From the NCBI RefSeq assembly GCF_016545825.1, contig NC_052615.1:25226520-25290519 (forward strand): a stretch of 64,000 bases of DNA, read 5' to 3'. A model generated the notes under the pieces. That model did not search any database and was not told the DNA's origin. It saw only the letters and a list, made by a program, of their open reading frames with translations. Origin of the DNA: Eucalyptus grandis. Taxonomy: Eukaryota; Streptophyta; Magnoliopsida; Myrtales; Myrtaceae. Below are positions 1 through 11,045 of the stretch, piece after piece. The translations under genes and the position numbers were made by a program. Each line of letters opens with the position of its first letter. Position 1 is the first letter of the stretch.

Positions 1-1031
1 GGCATTTCCCACAATCGCCGCCCATTGCCGGAGGGGCCAGCAACGATCGCCGGAGGGGGCGGTGACAGCCGTCGGCCCTGGGCGAGGTCGGGCAAGGCAT
101 TGCCGGCCCCAGGCGAGGCTCGACCACCCTCGCCAGGTCTGGCGAGGACGCCCAGATCGGGCATGCCGGCCCTCACGGGGGCCGGCCCTTGCCCTCCCTG
201 GGGAGGCCTCATTGGCTCTCGCCGGGGTTGGTGATGCTCGCCTAAATCTGAGCGTTTCGATTCAACTCCGTCGCACTTCTAACGTCATGCCCCAATGCTG
301 TCCAGATCTGAGTGAGTGGGTTCCAAAGGGCAGGGGTTCCGTCGCCGTCGCTGCACCGGACGCTATCAAGTCGTGCCGCCATAGCCCCGACACCATCCCT
401 AGCAAACCAGCTATGACCCTTTGCGGTGCTGGGTTGCTACCGTTCCTCAACGTCATACCGCTGGCCCCTTAACGCCATCATTGCACCGGACTACCGTCGT
501 TGCCTATCCGCCATCGACGACTCCACCCGATCCAATGTTGGGGACGCCTAGATCTGGGCGAGCATTGCCGACCCCAGGTGAGGGCCAGCGAGGCCTCACC
601 CAGGGCAAGCAATGGTCACCAGGCCCTCGTGAGGGCCGGCGAGGCCTCGCCTAGGTGAGGGCAAGCCACCCCACCTAGGTCGTCGGCCACTCCGGCGATG
701 GGCAGCGGTGGAAGCACCACCGGTGCCTTTTTTTTTTTTTTTTTTTGCACAGTTTTGTTTTTTGAAATAAATTTAGCTTTAGCTTTTCTATTTTTAAATC
801 TAATTTGAACAAGAATAAAAATAATGTTAAAAGCCACGTGTATAATAAAAAAGCATTTAAAATGCCATGTTAGCGCCACATCAGTGTTTTCGTTACTAAG
901 TTTGATGGTGTCAACTTTAGGACTCAATTGAACAAATTTAACAAGTTTTAGGACTTGAATGTATTTTTGTAAGTGTTAGGACTCAATTGCACCTTCCTTA
1001 TAAGTTTTAGGACTTGTGTTGCACATATCCC
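1..1031. mobile_element. Right-hand part of a MULE-like DNA transposon
   Basis: The left half (1-720) is GC-rich and full of repeated GGC/GAGG words. The right half (about 740-1031) is AT-rich and ends in a terminal sequence which, read on the minus strand, begins GGGATATGTGCAAC and then repeats 'AAGTCCTAAAACTT'-type words. The same architecture (GC-rich core, AT-rich flank, terminal words about 'tcctaaac' plus a 'CCACGT' patch) is seen in the complete element at 28780-30234, so this is probably a relative whose left end is outside the window. Long reading frames in the GC-rich part follow base composition and are not called as genes. No target duplication can be tested. Confidence 0.5.
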
Positions 1032-2511
1032 TTTTTTTTTTTTTTTTTTAATGATAAGTGGACAATAAAGGAGGTTTGTTTCCATGCTTCCTTTACTAGC
1101 TATATGACACTAACTACTGATCTGAAAAATTTCAAAACCTTTGTGTCATTCAAATACCAAGTAGTAAGTCATTCTCCTAAATTCTTTGATTCTTATCACT
1201 CAATTCATTAGAAATCTAAAACGTACTCTCAAGAGTACTTTTTGTTAACTATTCTAACTGACATGGCTTTTTTCTCTGTTTGTGAAATAGATGAAGAACT
1301 TCAAATCACTAGCAGATATCCACATCGAAAACTTTTTAAATTTTGATGACAAATGAGTTTAAAGTTTTAGAGCACCTTAGCAATAGTAACTTGGAATGTA
1401 GTTTCCAGTGTCTTCAGCTGTCAATGCTTGAAAATTCAAATTGACAATATTATATTATATAAACTCCAATGTGACTTGTCAACCAAATGAAATAAGCGAT
1501 TACACCTCTAAAAGACGTTCATGTAGAGATTGTTTGCCCCAAATAAAGGAATTGGGGCAAAATTCAATGTGCTCTTGAAAATCCCTAGCCCTCATTCCTC
1601 AAATTAGGGCAAAATCTTCTTATCGAAATTTCCTGTCAAATCTTGCTCTAAGAAGAACAAAGTTGGGAAACGTTCAAAACTTGTCCACGATACGATTTTA
1701 CTACAAGGCCAGGTACGAATAAAAGTTCTATTAAACAATCCATCTAAGATGAATGGTTGGAATTTATTGTGGGACACAATTAAGCAATTGTTTTTGTATC
1801 GATATGACACTCAAATAATCACTCAAAAAGTTTTAGCCCTAAATTAAGCACCGAAAGTTATGATATTTTTACTGTCATTTTTCCCCACCAATCCTCTATG
1901 AAATAGAAACTAATAAGCACTGGTAAAGTATTTAAGTTAGATCGAGATAAGATGTCCTTGTGGTTTAGAAAGCATGCATTTTGAAAGGTTCATTCTTTTG
2001 ATAATTATTTCATGTGCTTAAATTCCAAAATTAATAATTCACTTGAGAACTTGCGCGGGCATAGATATATGCAAAACCAAGGAATTGGACTATTTTTAAC
2101 GTCTATCCACTTAACACATTTATTCAAATTAATTTTCATCTCATAAAAAATCCACAACACATTTTTTTGAAGCTAATTTTTGTCTCTCAAAAAATCCCAG
2201 AATTGCTAACTTGACTGAAATTTACCCCAACATTAGATCCAAAACTGCTAAAGGATGTTATATTTGGGTCAAGCTACCGATTTGGGGTAAATATGTTATC
2301 AGAAATCAGTTCGAGAGATGAAAATATAGTATGGGAAAAATATGTTATAAATAATTCATTTGAAATTTTTAATGGTTTTCAACCTATTTTAATTGCATCT
2401 TGTATGGTGAACCAAGACATAGAACAGAATTGAAACATGTTTCTAATCTATATATACGAATAAATAGGTAAACAAATAATAAGCAAATCAACAAATTAAA
2501 AGAAAAAAAAA
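1032..2511. other. C1 duplicated block, with thioesterase exon remnant
   Basis: From the oligo-T at 1032 this stretch aligns with 44500-44760 (C2) and 56580-57830 (C3); shared words include 'gaggtttgtttccatgctt' and 'attctttgattcttat'. At 1291-1330 sits a decayed copy of the PPT-like exon that is readable at 44735-44797 in C2: the acceptor AG and the 'ATGAAGAACTTC' start remain, but the rest has drifted. At about 2460 the homology to C3 jumps from 57830 to 59583, so C1 lacks the piece in between. No intact gene is seen. The AT-rich part 2090-2340 holds degenerate copies of a 'toleration' repeat of the form 'aaattaattt..cat', also seen at 47390-47600 and 57470-57740. Confidence 0.6.
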
Positions 2512-3027
2512 ATGCTCTGGAAGAGAAGCTCCGTTCGAGAAGCTTCTGGATTCTTCCCCCCACCTCCGTTGGACGTCGCCTACCTTCTCCGGCCGTCGGA
2601 CGGTACTCGCCTACTCAGCCGTCGTCGATCGTCAGTCCCTGAGCGTGCTCATCCGCCAGCAATCGTCATCGTTTACCATTGCCGTTTATCGACTACCGCA
2701 AGTACTGAAGGAGAACTAGAATAGAAGGCACCGCGGGAAATCACTCGGGCAAGATCGACCATTAATCGCGACCAAGAATTCCTCGTCGACAAGGTAATCT
2801 CTCTTCCCTACTATACTCTGTTTTTGACGAATAAAAGTTACCGAAATGGCATGTTCTAGATTAGGATAGAATCGGTTCAAATTCGTATTCATATTGACGA
2901 CTTCGTACTTGGACTCCTTTTTTTGAACCTGATCTCTAATCTGAAATCACAGCACTTAAGTTTTGCTTCTCCGTCGAATGCATACGACCGGTTCGATAAA
3001 ATGACTTCTTAGTGTATCTGTGAGTTT
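2512..3027 (+). other. Transcript-leader-like block, copy 1
   Basis: GC-rich sequence beginning with 'gagaagctccgttcgagaag' is shared with 59740-60100 in C3, where it is about 113 bp longer. It looks like the 5' leader and first exon of a transcribed unit: a pyrimidine-rich start, then 'GACAAG|GTAATCTC' near 2790, which resembles a splice donor. The short open frame (2512-2724) is not conserved in frame between the two copies, so I do not call a protein. The copia element inserted at 3027/3028 interrupts this unit; the other half resumes at 22882. Confidence 0.4.
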
Positions 3028-3505
3028 TGTTAAGAAAAGCCAGAAGAACAAAAGCGAGGAAAAAGAGGCTTCTCAACTAATGCTATCATCGATACCAGGA
3101 AGAACAGGGGAAGCTAAGAACAGAGGAAGCAAGACATACAAGAGTGATAAAGAGAAAACATATGTAGAAGAGGAAGGAGAATATGTACATGATGCTAAGA
3201 AGAATGAGAAGAAAACCGGTTGTGAAAACTCTGTATAATGCTGCGAGTCTTGAATAGTCTCGGCAGTTAGTCTAGAATAGTTCAGTTCTGGAAGTTAGTC
3301 AACGTTTGCTTCAATTAGTTACTTTTTCTTCAACTGAATCAATACCTGTAAAACAGTTTTTCAGAGTTAGTCCTTGTATATAAAAGGATAACTCTCGATT
3401 GAATAGATCATTAAGGAAAAACAGAATAGAAAGGAAGTTCTTCATCTCAAGATCTCTCTACAGATTCTTCATCCTATTTTTCTTCTCTGCGCATAAACTT
3501 CTTCA
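3028..3505 (+). repeat. Copia 5' LTR
   Basis: 478 bp, TG...CA ends, preceded by AGTTT. It contains a TATA-like box (about 3376-3387, core TATATAAAAGG) about 120 bp before its end, the expected position for the U3 promoter. The sequence pairs base for base with 22399-22876 apart from nine substitutions. Confidence 0.95.
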
Positions 3506-3523
3506 TGGTATCAGAGCAGCTGC
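3506..3523 (+). promoter_or_regulatory. Copia primer-binding site (initiator Met tRNA)
   Basis: TGGTATCAGAGC directly after the LTR end is the standard plant copia primer site, complementary to the 3' end of initiator methionine tRNA. It fixes the element's orientation as plus. Confidence 0.92.
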
Positions 3524-3758
3524 ATCCTGAAGAAATCATCTTGATGCTGAACAAAATAGAGAGATCTGCACCAGATCAAAGTTAGATTCAAAGCTTCTTT
3601 GATCTCTGAAGATATCTGTAATCGTCCAACAAGATCTGTAAGTTGGTATTCTTCATCCACATCTAAATCTTCATCAGCAATATTCTCATTGCATCTTACT
3701 GCAAATCAGTAGAATTTGTGTCTGCAACTAAAGTTGATCAGAGATCAGGAAGAATAGA

Positions 3759-5060
3759 ATGGCAGCAAGAAGTTTGAGATATCCATTTCCTATTCATGTA
3801 AATATCTCGAATTTCGTTACCATCAAATTAGCTGAGGATAATTTCCTCCTGTGGCAAGCTCAATTCTATAGGTTCTTAAGAAGCCAAGATCTATTCGGTT
3901 TTGTGAATGGGGAAATTTCACCACCTGCAAAGACAGTACAGGTTGAAGAAGGAGGTCAAGTGTCTGAGATCTCTAATCCTGATTATAATGATTGGATAAA
4001 AACTAATCAACTTGTATCCTCTTGGATTAGTGGTGCAAGATCGAAAATATACTCAGCTTGATAATTGGGTTAAACACTGCTTATGAAGTTTGGCAAGCTC
4101 TGTTAAATCGGTTCACACAAAAATCAGTAGCTAAGGAGTTCGAGTTAAGAGGGAAATTGCAAGCTTGCCAGAAATGTGAACAAACATTATCAGCATATCT
4201 TAGGGAATACAAGTCAATATGTGATCAATTGAATGCCATAGGGAAACCAGTGGATGAAATCACAAAACTATTTGGAATTCTGGAAGGCTTGGGATCTGAG
4301 TACGAAAGTTTCAAAACTACAATCTATTGCTTGAAGCCCCAACTAGAATATGATTAAGTAATCTCACACTTGTAAAGATTCGAAGCCAGGTTATAGACTT
4401 ATTCTTTAAATCAGTTCAGACCTAACCTAGCTTACTATGGCCAGAGGAAAACTGAAGCTATACATAACGAAGAGGCTGACAGAGAATATATACAACCAAA
4501 TGCTATTCTTAGAGGATCAAGAATAAGTAATCGTGGAGGAAGAGGTTATGGAAGAGGAAGAACATATAATGCCAGATATAGAAACTTTGGTTATCCTGGA
4601 AGAAATATGAGTTACAGGAATAATAACTCGAACTATGAACAAGAAAATCAGCAGTTCAAACAAATCAATACCTCCTCTGGCTTGGGTCCTGTTCAAGGGT
4701 TTAGACCATACAATGTATCAGCACAAAGGTATTCTGATATTAGGTCATATCCTGCACCAAATTCAATTCTCCACAAAAAGGTACAAGTAGAGAAACTAGC
4801 AGAACACACTCGACTTGAGTGTCAAATCTGTAAGAGGCCTGGTCATGATGCTTTACATTGTTGGTATCGGTTTGATAACTCCTATCAAGTTGAGGATATA
4901 CCAACAGCCCTAGCAGCACTACACATCGAGGAGGCAAATGATCAAGAATGGTATCCAGACACCGGAGCAACAGCTCATATCACCTCCAATGCTGGTATAC
5001 TTCATAGTCTTTCTAAAAATAACAATGCTGAAACAGTTATGATAGGCAATGGTCTGTGTT
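3759..5060 (+). pseudogene. Copia gag plus start of protease, broken
   Basis: A gag-type frame opens at the ATG at 3759 and carries the copia gag signature of a basic leader, 'ITIKLAEDNFLLWQ'-like segment (here FVTIKLAEDNFLLWQ) and 'LFGFVNG'. It breaks near 4055, where reading moves one frame, and again between 4355 and 4607. The later frame holds a CCHC zinc knuckle (C-x2-C-x4-H-x4-C around 4822-4860) followed by the protease active-site motif DTGA (about 4960-4971) and 'MIGNG' at about 5038. The gypsy element is inserted a few codons later, at 5060/5061; the copia frame resumes at 19274. What is seen: motifs and frame breaks. What is known: CCHC binds RNA and DTGA is the aspartic protease site. 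Confidence 0.9.
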
Positions 5061-7273
5061 TGTCGCGACCTCTTTTTTTTTTCGGCGCCCGCAATCGGGT
5101 ACGATCGCCTAAAGCGAGGCTAATGGCTCGGCTGAATTTATTAAGCCCGGACTCTCCCAAGTCCACCAATTCACGACTTTAATAGTTTGAGTTTTTAACC
5201 TATAAATCAATTTTTAAAATGGAGTCGCCACTAATCGATTTGGGGTGGGTTGATTAGAAACCCAAGTGAAGTACCGGGAGAAATACTCACTCTGCGCAAC
5301 CAGAGAAATTAGGATCGGGACTTGATTACACTAGTTAATCACTAATGCCCTTCGGTACCTAATCTTGTCTAAACCCTAAGGCTTTTGGATTTTTTGAGAG
5401 ATTTTCCATGTATTTTGGGAGGAAAACATTTTTTGAGTCGTTTTCCAATTTTCTGGACACAAAAGGGATTTTTTTGGGGTTTTTTGGAAAAATACAGGTC
5501 TTTTTAGCTTTTTCTGAATTTTTTTGGCTTTTTCATGAATTTTTGGCATTTTTTTTGGAAAATAAATATTTTTTTGATATTTTCGGAAAATTAATTAATT
5601 TTTATATTTTTTAAATATTATATTATATTATAATGTTTAAAAAACGAACCGGTCGGATCCTTGGGTTGGGTCCGACCCGGGTCATCCATTCGGGCTCGCG
5701 TTGCGGGCCCGACTAGGATTTTTTCATTTTTTGATTTTTCAATTTTGAAAATAAAATATTTATTTTTTATTTATTTATTTAAAATAATATAAACTGACCC
5801 GGGTCGGATCCGTGGGTTGGGTCCGACCCGGCCGGCGATCCGATGAGGACGGGAGCGTTGCGGGCCCGACTTAGATTTTTTTCTTTTTTTTTTAAACAAG
5901 GCCCAAACCGATTTTGCCCCATTTTCACTAAAAGAAATTCAGCCCAACAACCACCCGGCCCAAATAGATCTATTTTCTAAAAAAAAGGCCCGGCCCACGC
6001 GCGAATGGCCTAAGCTGGCCGAAACCCTACCCGGACGCCAACCCGGATCCGCCCGACTTCGACCCGTCTTCCCTTTCGCCGACCCGGTTTGCTGGAGTTC
6101 GCGAGATCTGGCGATCCGCGGCGCTAATGAGGGACAGAGGCGGCGTCCGAAGGCGGCGGCGTCGCAGCCGGCAGCCGGCCGCTCAATTAGATTGACGGCG
6201 GGGCTCGTGGCGCGGCGGTAGGAGACGCGTCGAAAGCCCCGATTCACCGAGGCTGAGATCCGGTGATAGATGGGGTTCGAGAGGGGGGGTGCGACGATGG
6301 TGACGCGGTAAGCGACGGTGGCGTTGTGGCAGGCGGCGGATACCTGGTGGCGGTTGACGGTGATGGTGACGACGGTCGCGATGGCGAGGCCTCGGCTTCC
6401 CAGATCTGGAGTGGCGTTGGTGGGTTAGTCTCGGCACGGCGTCGGGGCTAAATCGTGGCATTTGGTGTGGCTTTTGACGAACCGCCGTAGCGACGGCGTT
6501 GGGGTGGTCGGGAGTGCTCGGCTCGGCACAGCGTTCGGCAGCAATAGCAACAGCAAAAAAACCAGATCTGAGGCGCAGATCTCGCGAAACCCTACCCTCG
6601 GCCTCAATCTTCTCTCACTCAGGTCAGATCCGAGCCTCCACCGGCCGGATCGACCTTCTCGAAGTCGCTTGCCGCCCGCCTTCCCGAAGTCTCTCGGTGG
6701 AGGTGGGCCGAGCTTGCGACCCGAGCTCTCTCGCTCGCTCTTTGATTCCTCCCCGAAGTCTCTCAAAGGGAAGATCTCGGAGCTCGCGATGCCTTTCAAC
6801 GGAAGTTGTGCCCTCCTATTTATAGGCGAGGAGGTCCGATCGACGGAGATACTCGGCCACCGGTCTTTGGCTTGCCGACCGAACTCCCGCGGCCCAACCG
6901 GCGTCTCATCTCGTATTAAAGGCGCGCATTGAAGGCGCATGCGCGTTGTCCTCTCCTTCGGCGGCCTACCTCCGTGCCTCTTTGCCGTAGGCTGCCCTTG
7001 AGCGCGTCGCTGGCCACCGCGCGTGAGATGCGGGAAGAATGAAGAAGAAGAAGAAGACACGGGAGGAAGAAGAAGAAGGGGGGCAAGTTGTGCAAGGGGA
7101 GAGAGAAAGAAAAGGGGATGGCTGCTTTGCTTTTTGCTTTTCTTGTTTTCTTTTGCTTTTATTCTTGTTTTCTTTTTGTTGTTTTGTTATTTGTTTATTA
7201 TTTCGAAAAAGACAAAATAAATAAAAACTTAATTAATAAAATAAATAGACTAAAAATTGAGGTGTCACACAAA
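5061..7273 (-). repeat. 3' LTR of nested gypsy element
   Basis: About 2.2 kb. On the plus strand it has an AT-rich first third with T-runs, two near-copies of a 'GGGTTGGGTCCGACCCGG' motif (about 5664 and 5814), and a GC-rich, CpG-rich part at 5940-7060. The end is given at 7273 by the target duplication at the other side; the TG terminus proper is at 7269. It differs from 17036-19273 by scattered substitutions, many one-base indels in homopolymers and a ~17-bp length change near 17525. In the first ~280 bp I count six differences. Confidence 0.9.
6816..6824 (-). promoter_or_regulatory. TATA box in 3' LTR (minus strand)
   Basis: TATAAATAG on the minus strand inside the GC-rich part of the LTR, followed downstream by GAGGGCACAACTTCC. 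It is conserved in the other LTR (18819-18827). It supports transcription of the element from right to left. Confidence 0.65.
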
Positions 7274-7286
7274 TGTGCCCCTCTTT
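7274..7286 (-). promoter_or_regulatory. Polypurine-tract-like sequence of nested gypsy
   Basis: On the minus strand AAAGAGGGGCACA lies directly before the 3' LTR, the place where plus-strand DNA synthesis is primed. Confidence 0.55.
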
Positions 7287-7534
7287 GGAGGTGAGCTCGC
7301 AGAGGTTGCATTCAAAGACAAACCGATGCCTCAATTTTATCCATGCATGCGTAGCATATTATACTTTATTTGGGACCTATTATTCTATGCGGGAAAAAAA
7401 AAAGAGCAATATAACTTTACATATACTGAGACAGATAAGAAGATACCTGTAGTTACTTACCGGGAGTGAGTGAGATAAGGTGTGAACCTCGAGTTTTGGT
7501 AAGTATCAATGCGTCATCTTACCTGGTGATATGA

Positions 7535-8030
7535 GGAGGTTGCTTTTCCAGGGTTCGAACCATTCTTCGGTCACCTGTTAAAACAATCAATGATTTGTCT
7601 AAGACCCGAACCTTTCTTCAGTCGCCTTGACGGGAGATTGCTCTTCAGACCCGAACCATTCTTCGGTCGCCTGTTGGAGTAATCAGTGGTTTGTCTCGGA
7701 CCCGAACCATTCTTCGGTCGCCGTGACGGGAAGTTGCTTCTCCAGGATACGAACCATTCTTCGATCGCCTGTTAAAACAATCCATGATTTGTCTAGGACC
7801 CGAACCTTTCTTCGGTCGCCTTGACGGGAGATTGCTCCTTCAGGACCCGAACCATTCTTCGGTCGCCTGTTAGAGTAATTAGTGGTTTGTCTCGGATCCG
7901 AACCATTCTTCGGTCGCCGTGACGGGAAGTTGCTTCTCCAGGGACATGAACCATTCTTCGATCGCCTGTTAAAACAATCCATGATTTGTCTAGGACCCGA
8001 ACCTTTCTTTGGTCGCCTTGACGGGAGATG
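7535..8030. repeat. Tandem array A (~49-bp subunits, ~196-bp higher-order period)
   Basis: Words 'CCGAACCATTCTTCGGTCGCC' variants recur every ~49 bp. The fuller phrase starting CCTGTTAAAACAATC recurs at 7574, 7768 and 7965, a period of 194-197 bp, so four subunits form one higher-order unit. It lies in the 3' untranslated part of the nested gypsy element. Short open frames across it follow the repeat and are not genes. Confidence 0.85.
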
Positions 8031-8500
8031 CGTCGACCTTTCTCAGGGCATCTATTTGTGGGTGCCTGATTTGAATCGAGGACACCAGTTGGTACCCGAC
8101 CTTTCTCGGGAGATGCGCCGACCTTTCTCAGGGCATCATATTTGTTGGGGGTGTCTGACTTCTGTCGAAGACACCAGTTGGTACCCGACCTTTCTCGGGA
8201 GATGCGCCGACCTTTCTCAGGGCATCGATTTGTGGAGCGTCTGACTTCTGTCGAAGACACCAATTGGAACTCGACCTTTCTCGGGAGGATGCGCCGACCT
8301 TTCTCAGGGCATCGATTTGTGGGGTGTCTGACTTCTGTCGAAGACACCAGTTGGAACTCGACCTTTCTCGGGAGATGCGCTGACCTTTCTCAAGGCATCG
8401 ATTTGTGGGGTGTCCGACTCGTCAAAGACACCGTTGGAACCCGACCTTTCTCGGGAGGATGCGCCGACCTTTCTCAGGGCATCGATTTGGAAGATACCTA
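8030..8500. repeat. Tandem array B (~88-bp unit)
   Basis: Five to six copies of a unit containing 'GCGCCGACCTTTCTCAGGGC', then 'TCTGTCGAAGACACC', then 'CGACCTTTCTCGGGAG'. The word TTTCTCAGGGC recurs at spacings of about 86-91 bp (about 8122, 8213, 8301, 8476). There is no overlap in sequence with array A. Confidence 0.85.
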
Positions 8501-8965
8501 GACATTCACAGGCATATCAATGAGTACCTGGATATTCACAAATACTAACCTGAAGGATATTTGGGCCTTTGCCAGCATCAAAAAGGGGCATTTCGCTTAT
8601 CATAGGCAATGGACGGGTACTTGGATGATCACAAGTGCGAACTCTTGGAGGATGCCTGGACGTTTGCAAGTATCGAAGGGGTACCTATACGATCACGGTA
8701 CAAACTCTTTGGAGATATCAAGCATCGAAGGGGTACCTGGACGATCACAGGTACAAACTACTTGGGGATACCTGGATGATCACAAGTATCGAAGGGGTAC
8801 CTAGACGATCACAGGTACAAACTATTTAGGGATACCTGGATGATCACAAGTATCGAAGGGGTACCTGGACGATCACAGGTACAAACTATTTGGGGATACC
8901 TGGATGATCACAAATATCGAAGGCGTACCTGGACGATCACAGGTACAAACTCTGAAGGGAGAATC
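8500..8965. repeat. Tandem array C (~63-bp unit)
   Basis: Units combine 'GGGGTACCTGGACGATCACA' with 'GATACCTGGATGATCACAAG'. Each unit therefore contains two related half-units. About five clear copies lie between 8660 and 8960, with degenerate copies before. Confidence 0.85.
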
Positions 8966-9017
8966 AAGGCATACCTGAGATATTCGTGTGGAAATATCAA
9001 GGATGGGTCTTGCATAT

Positions 9018-10005
9018 ACGTGAAGGTCTCTCACCTCCTAGTAATTGAGAATATTGAGGACGTACTTGGGATATTCGTGAAGGTCTCTCACCTCCTGGTA
9101 ATTGAGAATATTGAGGATGTGCCTCGCATATTCATGAAGGTCTCTCACCTCCTGGGGAATATCGAGGGCGTACCTTGGATATTCGTGAAGGTCTCTCACC
9201 TCCTGGTAATGGGGAATATCGAGGGCGTACCTTGGATATTCGTGAAGGTCTCTCACCTCCTAGTAATTGGGAATGTTGATGACGTGCCTCGCATATTCAT
9301 GAAGGTCTCTCACCTCCTAGTAATGAGAACATCGAGGGCATGCCCCGCATATTCGTGAAGGTCTCTCACCTCCTGGTAATGAGAACATCGAGGGCATGCC
9401 CCGCATATTCGTGAAGGTCTCTCACCTCCTGGTAATTGGGAATGTTGAGGACGTGCCTCGCATATTCATGAAGGTCTCTCACCTCCTGGTAATGAGAACA
9501 TCGAGGGCATGCCCCGCATATTCGTGAAGGTCTCTCACCTCCTGGTAATTGGGAATATCGAGGACGTGCCTCGCATATTCATGAAGGTCTCTCACCTCCT
9601 GGTAGAGGGGAATATTGAGGGCGTACCTGAGATATTCGTGAAGGTCTCTCACCTCCTGGTAATTGGGAATATTGAGGACGTACCTCGCATATTCATGAAG
9701 GTCTCTCACCTCCTGGTAATGAGAACATCGAGGGCATGCCCCGCATATTCGTGAAGGTCTCTCACCTCCTGGTAATGGGGAATATCGAGGGCGTACCTTG
9801 GATATTCGTGAAGGTCTCTCACCTCCTGGTAATGAGAACATCGAGGGCATGCCCCGCATATTCGTGAAGGTCTCTCACCTCCTGGTAATGGGGAATATCG
9901 AGGACGTACCTTGGATATTCGTGAAGGTCTCTCACCTCCTGGTAAAAGGGAATATTGAGGACGTGCCTCGCATATTCATGAAGGTTTCTCACCTCCTGGT
10001 AACAT
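9018..10005. repeat. Tandem array D (57-bp unit, ~17 copies)
   Basis: The unit is 57 bp, with the invariant core GAAGGTCTCTCACCTCCTGG. Because 57 is a multiple of three, both strands stay open over long stretches (19-residue periodic peptides such as IFVKVSHLLV on plus). Copies alternate between 'CGTACCTTGGATATTCG', 'CGTGCCTCGCATATTCAT' and 'CATGCCCCGCATATTCG' variants, which suggests higher-order duplication. There is no independent sign that the frame is translated. Confidence 0.92.
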
Positions 10006-10009
10006 AAAC

Positions 10010-11045
10010 TTGAATGTAGCATGAGGCTTACCTAGATGGCCGCAGGCACTTAAAAGGGGTGGAACACCTGGATAGCTACAGGTGTACAAAGTACTGGAAT
10101 ACTTGGATGAACACAAGTATTTAATGATACAACATGGGACCACTCGGTTGGTCCAAGTGTAAGAAAGCATACCGGGTAGGCGTAGGCACACAAAGTAGTG
10201 GAATGCTTGAACAACCGCTATTATTTGGGGACAACTTGGGCAAGTTGAGTGTCATGAAAAGGATGTACCGGACAACGGTGGGTACTTGACGATATGGGGA
10301 TACCTAGACAGCAAAAGTAGGTATTCCAAGAGATACTTGGTCACCACAAGCATCAATACTCTGGGACAACTTGAACATGTCGAGTGTCGGGAAAGGGAGT
10401 ATCCGAACGGTGACCGGTACTCAAAGACAATAGGGATACCTAGACGGTAGTAGGTATTCAACGATAAATGGATACTTGGTCAGTCACAAGTATCAATACT
10501 CTGAGGACAACTCGAATAGGTCGAGTGTCAGGAAGAGGGAGTACCCGGCAAGTGGTGAGTACTCAAAGACAATAGGATACTGAGACAATTGCAAGCACCC
10601 AAACTCAAGGGATGACTCGAATAGGTCGAGTTTCAAGAAGAGAGTACCTGGACAGTGGGAGGTACCTAAAAATTAAGGGATACCTGGACAGTCGCAAGTA
10701 TCAATACTCTGAGGACAACTCGGACAAGTCGAGTGTCGGGAAAAGGGAGTATCCGAACTGTGGCCGGTACTCAAAGACAATAGGGATACCTAGACAGCAG
10801 TAGGTATTCAACGATAAAGGGATACTTGGTCAGTCACAAGTATCAATACTCCGAGGACAACTCGGACAAGTCAAGTGTCGTTAAGAGGGATTACCCAGCA
10901 AGTGGTGGGTACTCAAAGACAACGGGATGCTAAGACAGTTGCAAGCATCGAAACTCAAGAGACAATTCGAATAGGTCGAGTGTCAAGAAGAGAGTACCTG
11001 GACAGTGATAGGTACTTTAAGACAAATGGGGATAGAGATATGCTT
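10010..11045. repeat. Tandem array E (irregular 100-140-bp units, ~245-bp super-period)
   Basis: A box of the form GACAACTCGnnnnnGTCGAGTGTC recurs at about 10230, 10366, 10504, 10612, 10713, 10856 and 10960, spaced 101-143 bp. Each box is a dyad (ACTCG...CGAGT). Between the boxes are words 'AGGGAGTATCCGAAC' and 'ACTTGGTCAGTCACAAGTAT'. The alternate long and short spacing gives a ~245-bp super-period. It is the most diverged of the five arrays. Confidence 0.78.

Noticed and set aside
62..654. Overlapping frames in the GC-rich start of the window
   Set aside because: Similar GC-rich cores occur in other MULE-like copies without a conserved frame.
2512..2724. 70-codon frame as a small protein
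   Set aside because: Its paralogue at 59740 onward does not keep the same frame; better explained as transcript leader.
6425..7060. Long GC-rich reading frame on minus (211 codons) in the gypsy LTR
   Set aside because: It is not conserved in frame in the other LTR, follows GC composition, and matches no family.
9038..10022. Periodic peptide frames (19-residue units) in array D
   Set aside because: They arise from a 57-bp tandem repeat whose period is a multiple of three; no start context, no gene neighbours.
7535..11045. CRISPR-like regular repeats
   Set aside because: Units are contiguous tandem repeats without unique spacers, in a plant retrotransposon.
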